Below, in pieces: positions 16,301 through 16,645 of a stretch of 16,645 bases of DNA (position 1 is the stretch's first letter; each line of letters opens with the position of its first letter). The notes beneath the pieces are model-generated. The model did no database searches. It was not told where the DNA came from and worked only from the letters and a program-made list of their open reading frames with translations. The stretch comes from JBGRQB01 sp041725875. Lineage in GTDB: Bacteria; Bacteroidota; Ignavibacteria; Ignavibacteriales; Melioribacteraceae. Location: assembly GCA_041725875.1 (NCBI GenBank), contig JBGRQB010000090.1, forward strand, positions 1 to 16,645, written 5' to 3'. The position numbers and the translations under genes were made by a program.

Positions 16301-16388
16301 ATACTTTTCCCACAAGCTTTCCGTTTGCTTGTCCGAACAAAAGTATCGGGAAGACAGCTAATGCTAAAATGGTTAGCAGTCTTTTCAT
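13326..16388 (-). CDS. SusC/RagA family TonB-linked outer-membrane protein
   Basis: This is a TonB-dependent beta-barrel transporter that pairs with the SusD-like lipoprotein. The start is taken at the ATG at 16388: AGAGGA lies just upstream and the product begins with a normal signal peptide ('MKRLLTILALAVFPILLFGQ'). An upstream ATG at 16439 would add 17 residues that are not signal-like. The mature protein of about 1,000 residues starts with a carboxypeptidase-regulatory-like beta-sandwich ('GKVLDEDGNPLIGANVIVEG' to about residue 100). The SusC signature 'DVVVVGYGVQQKREVTGAV' follows, then the plug domain with 'IRGIGSIQNNNPLVIVDGVP' and 'DILKDASTAAIYGSRAANGV', and a long barrel. The end, 'SPYPTARKYSTGIQLGL', matches the usual C-terminus. 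No N-terminal anti-sigma signalling domain is present, so regulation is probably by a separate transcription factor. Confidence 0.96.
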   Translation of the reverse strand: MKRLLTILALAVFPILLFGQANGKLVGKVLDEDGNPLIGANVIVEGTYFGAATDVNANFEISIKPGTYNLRAQFVGYKSEIVKKLVVKAGQSTEVNFQLQPDAFMAGDVVVVGYGVQQKREVTGAVTSVKMKSVQKVATTQTAEALQGAVAGIDVSAQSGAPGSAPSIKIRGIGSIQNNNPLVIVDGVPGSLSLVDPADIESMDILKDASTAAIYGSRAANGVIIINTKRGTAGDLKVNYQSQFTSQVLPDTYPLMTNTDEWVRVSKMAMDNAGKEYPDYIKNYTNGSGPNSDWQDEYFKNAGQTKHSISVSGGSENLNFAVSASHARQDGIVIGTDYERSTLRINSDFKKGKLKIGESFSVARTKDNSRNKYNFAFFHLSRLAPIVPIYDKNNPSGYGSQNDFGGLAEADNIILQQDLFQNKTDNVNLLMSGYLEYDILPELKYTFRVSQNIWDGSERYLKPKYKSGEIDKRDLTWLREGRSRSYKTVIESFANYNKTFGKHSVGLMAGAAQEDYTFKSLYGTVEGFLSDNVTVPGAGEQNDDVSGWQYDRKLRSLFARVNYSYDDKYLITANVRRDGSSKFNEDDRWGTFPSVSAAWRISKESFFNIPEITDFKIRGGYGVLGMSEISDYAYMPVITSDDAALTNYPFGEGRDQTILVGSRFTAFPSYNIKWEESKETNFGFDVGMFDERLSFSFDYFKRESDGVLLRVPLPPSAGSSGSPYSNAASVENTGFEISTSYRNYDSEFKYQVSVNVSSYTNEVTSLGSDLNDALYEGEVHWSMDKTTKTVVGKPIGTFYLYKTDGIFRSQDEINNYKNKDGKVIQPGAQPGDVRYVDTNGDGKITTDDKQLMGNAIPDATVGFNFSATYKDFDFNLNVYAVFGKDMINGSRWLSMNLNKNLHGIHKDLANSWTPENPNTDIPRLVYGDNRNTTASDLWLEDASYIRLKHVELGYTVPKSVLNSFGIGSLRIYVAADNLFTITDYTGYDPSIDYGSLLSRGVDRSPYPTARKYSTGIQLGL

Positions 16389-16477
16389 CGTATTCCTCTT
16401 GATTAGTTGATAAGTTGATTGTTTTACTAATAATTTCAAAACTGTCTATTCCCCCTGAATATTATTTCGAAATGTTT

Positions 16478-16493
16478 TTGTTAGCGTTAACAA
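16478..16493. promoter_or_regulatory. LacI-family-type operator upstream of susC
   Basis: TTGTTAGCGTTAACAA is a near-perfect 16-bp palindrome (one mismatched pair) with a CG at the exact centre. That layout is typical of LacI/CcpA-family operators. It sits 90 bases upstream of the susC start, just downstream of a TTGACA on the same strand, which suits repression of the susCD operon by a sugar-responsive regulator. The regulator gene is not in the window. Confidence 0.55.
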
Positions 16494-16507
16494 CATTTGC
16501 CTGTCAA
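16478..16507 (-). promoter_or_regulatory. Candidate sigma-70-like promoter of susCD
   Basis: On the minus strand a consensus TTGACA (16507-16502) is followed after 18 bases by TAACAA (16483-16478), a weak -10 match. The palindrome at 16478-16493 covers the spacer and the -10. Transcription would begin about 80 bases before the susC start codon. The -10 is poor, and in this bacterial group promoter consensus can differ. Confidence 0.3.
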
Positions 16508-16645
16508 GTTAACATTTAATTAAAAAAATATCAAGCATTATATCCGGTTTAAATATTTAGAGATAAATAATTTAAATGACCGGGATTTTATTTTGTACTA
16601 CAAAATGATTGCTTTATTGAACTAAAAAAATTAACTTTATTTGAG
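16508..16645. other. AT-rich upstream region of susC, no gene seen
   Basis: The last 138 bases are AT-rich and hold no supported coding frame. A minus-strand TATAAT-like hexamer lies near 16538-16543, but without a clear -35. This is probably the distal promoter region of susCD or the edge of an intergenic gap continuing beyond the window. Confidence 0.4.

Noticed and set aside
16386..16439. Upstream ATG at 16439 as the susC start.
   Set aside because: It adds 17 residues in front of a complete signal peptide and has no ribosome binding site, whereas the ATG at 16388 has AGAGGA in place.

Overview
The window is AT-rich, gene-dense bacterial DNA. The best fit is an anaerobic or facultative member of the Bacteroidota/Chlorobi/Ignavibacteria group. 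Three things point there: a SusC/SusD outer-membrane uptake pair, the long (insert-containing) form of IspG, and an [FeFe] hydrogenase operon. Recognisable Shine-Dalgarno sequences precede most starts (for example AAGGAGA, GGAG, AGAGGA), which suits Ignavibacteria/Chlorobi better than typical Bacteroidia. This taxonomic call is an inference; no rRNA or tRNA gene was seen.

Layout. Positions 1-470 hold the 3' end of an efflux-pump periplasmic adaptor (+). It ends one base from the stop of convergent dnaG (primase, 472-2331, -). A 94-bp divergent gap leads to a + strand pair, a DJ-1/PfpI-family protein and ispG (2426-4914). A 287-bp AT-rich gap follows. It ends in a strong terminator-like hairpin whose T-tract stops six bases before the start of a Nif3-family gene. 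Nif3 is followed by a coiled-coil/C4 zinc-ribbon gene (5208-7065) and a strong terminator. Next comes an approximately 790-bp gene-free stretch with several inverted repeats and a structured-looking leader, then a two-gene hydrogenase operon (7889-11696): a NuoF-tail/GltD fusion flavoprotein and a multi-cluster [FeFe] hydrogenase. Two back-to-back terminators separate this from the convergent susC-susD operon (16388-11860, -). A LacI-type palindrome with a central CG lies in the susC promoter region.

How the genes fit together. The hydrogenase operon is the most distinctive part. The partner of HydA is not the usual NADH/FMN HydB but a GltD-type FAD/NAD(P)H module joined to the Fe-S tail of NuoF. 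This resembles the 'glutamate-synthase-linked' (group A2) [FeFe] hydrogenases, whose physiological role is poorly defined. It probably moves electrons between NAD(P)H and H2 in the cytoplasm. The catalytic L1 motif is TSCSPGW instead of TSCCPGW. The SusCD pair is an uptake system for a glycan or other polymer; no degradative enzyme is in the window, so the substrate cannot be read from it. DnaG, IspG, Nif3 and the zinc-ribbon protein are ordinary housekeeping genes. No mobile element, CRISPR array or defence system was recognised. I do not see a wholly new system; the hydrogenase pair with its long leader is the best candidate for follow-up.
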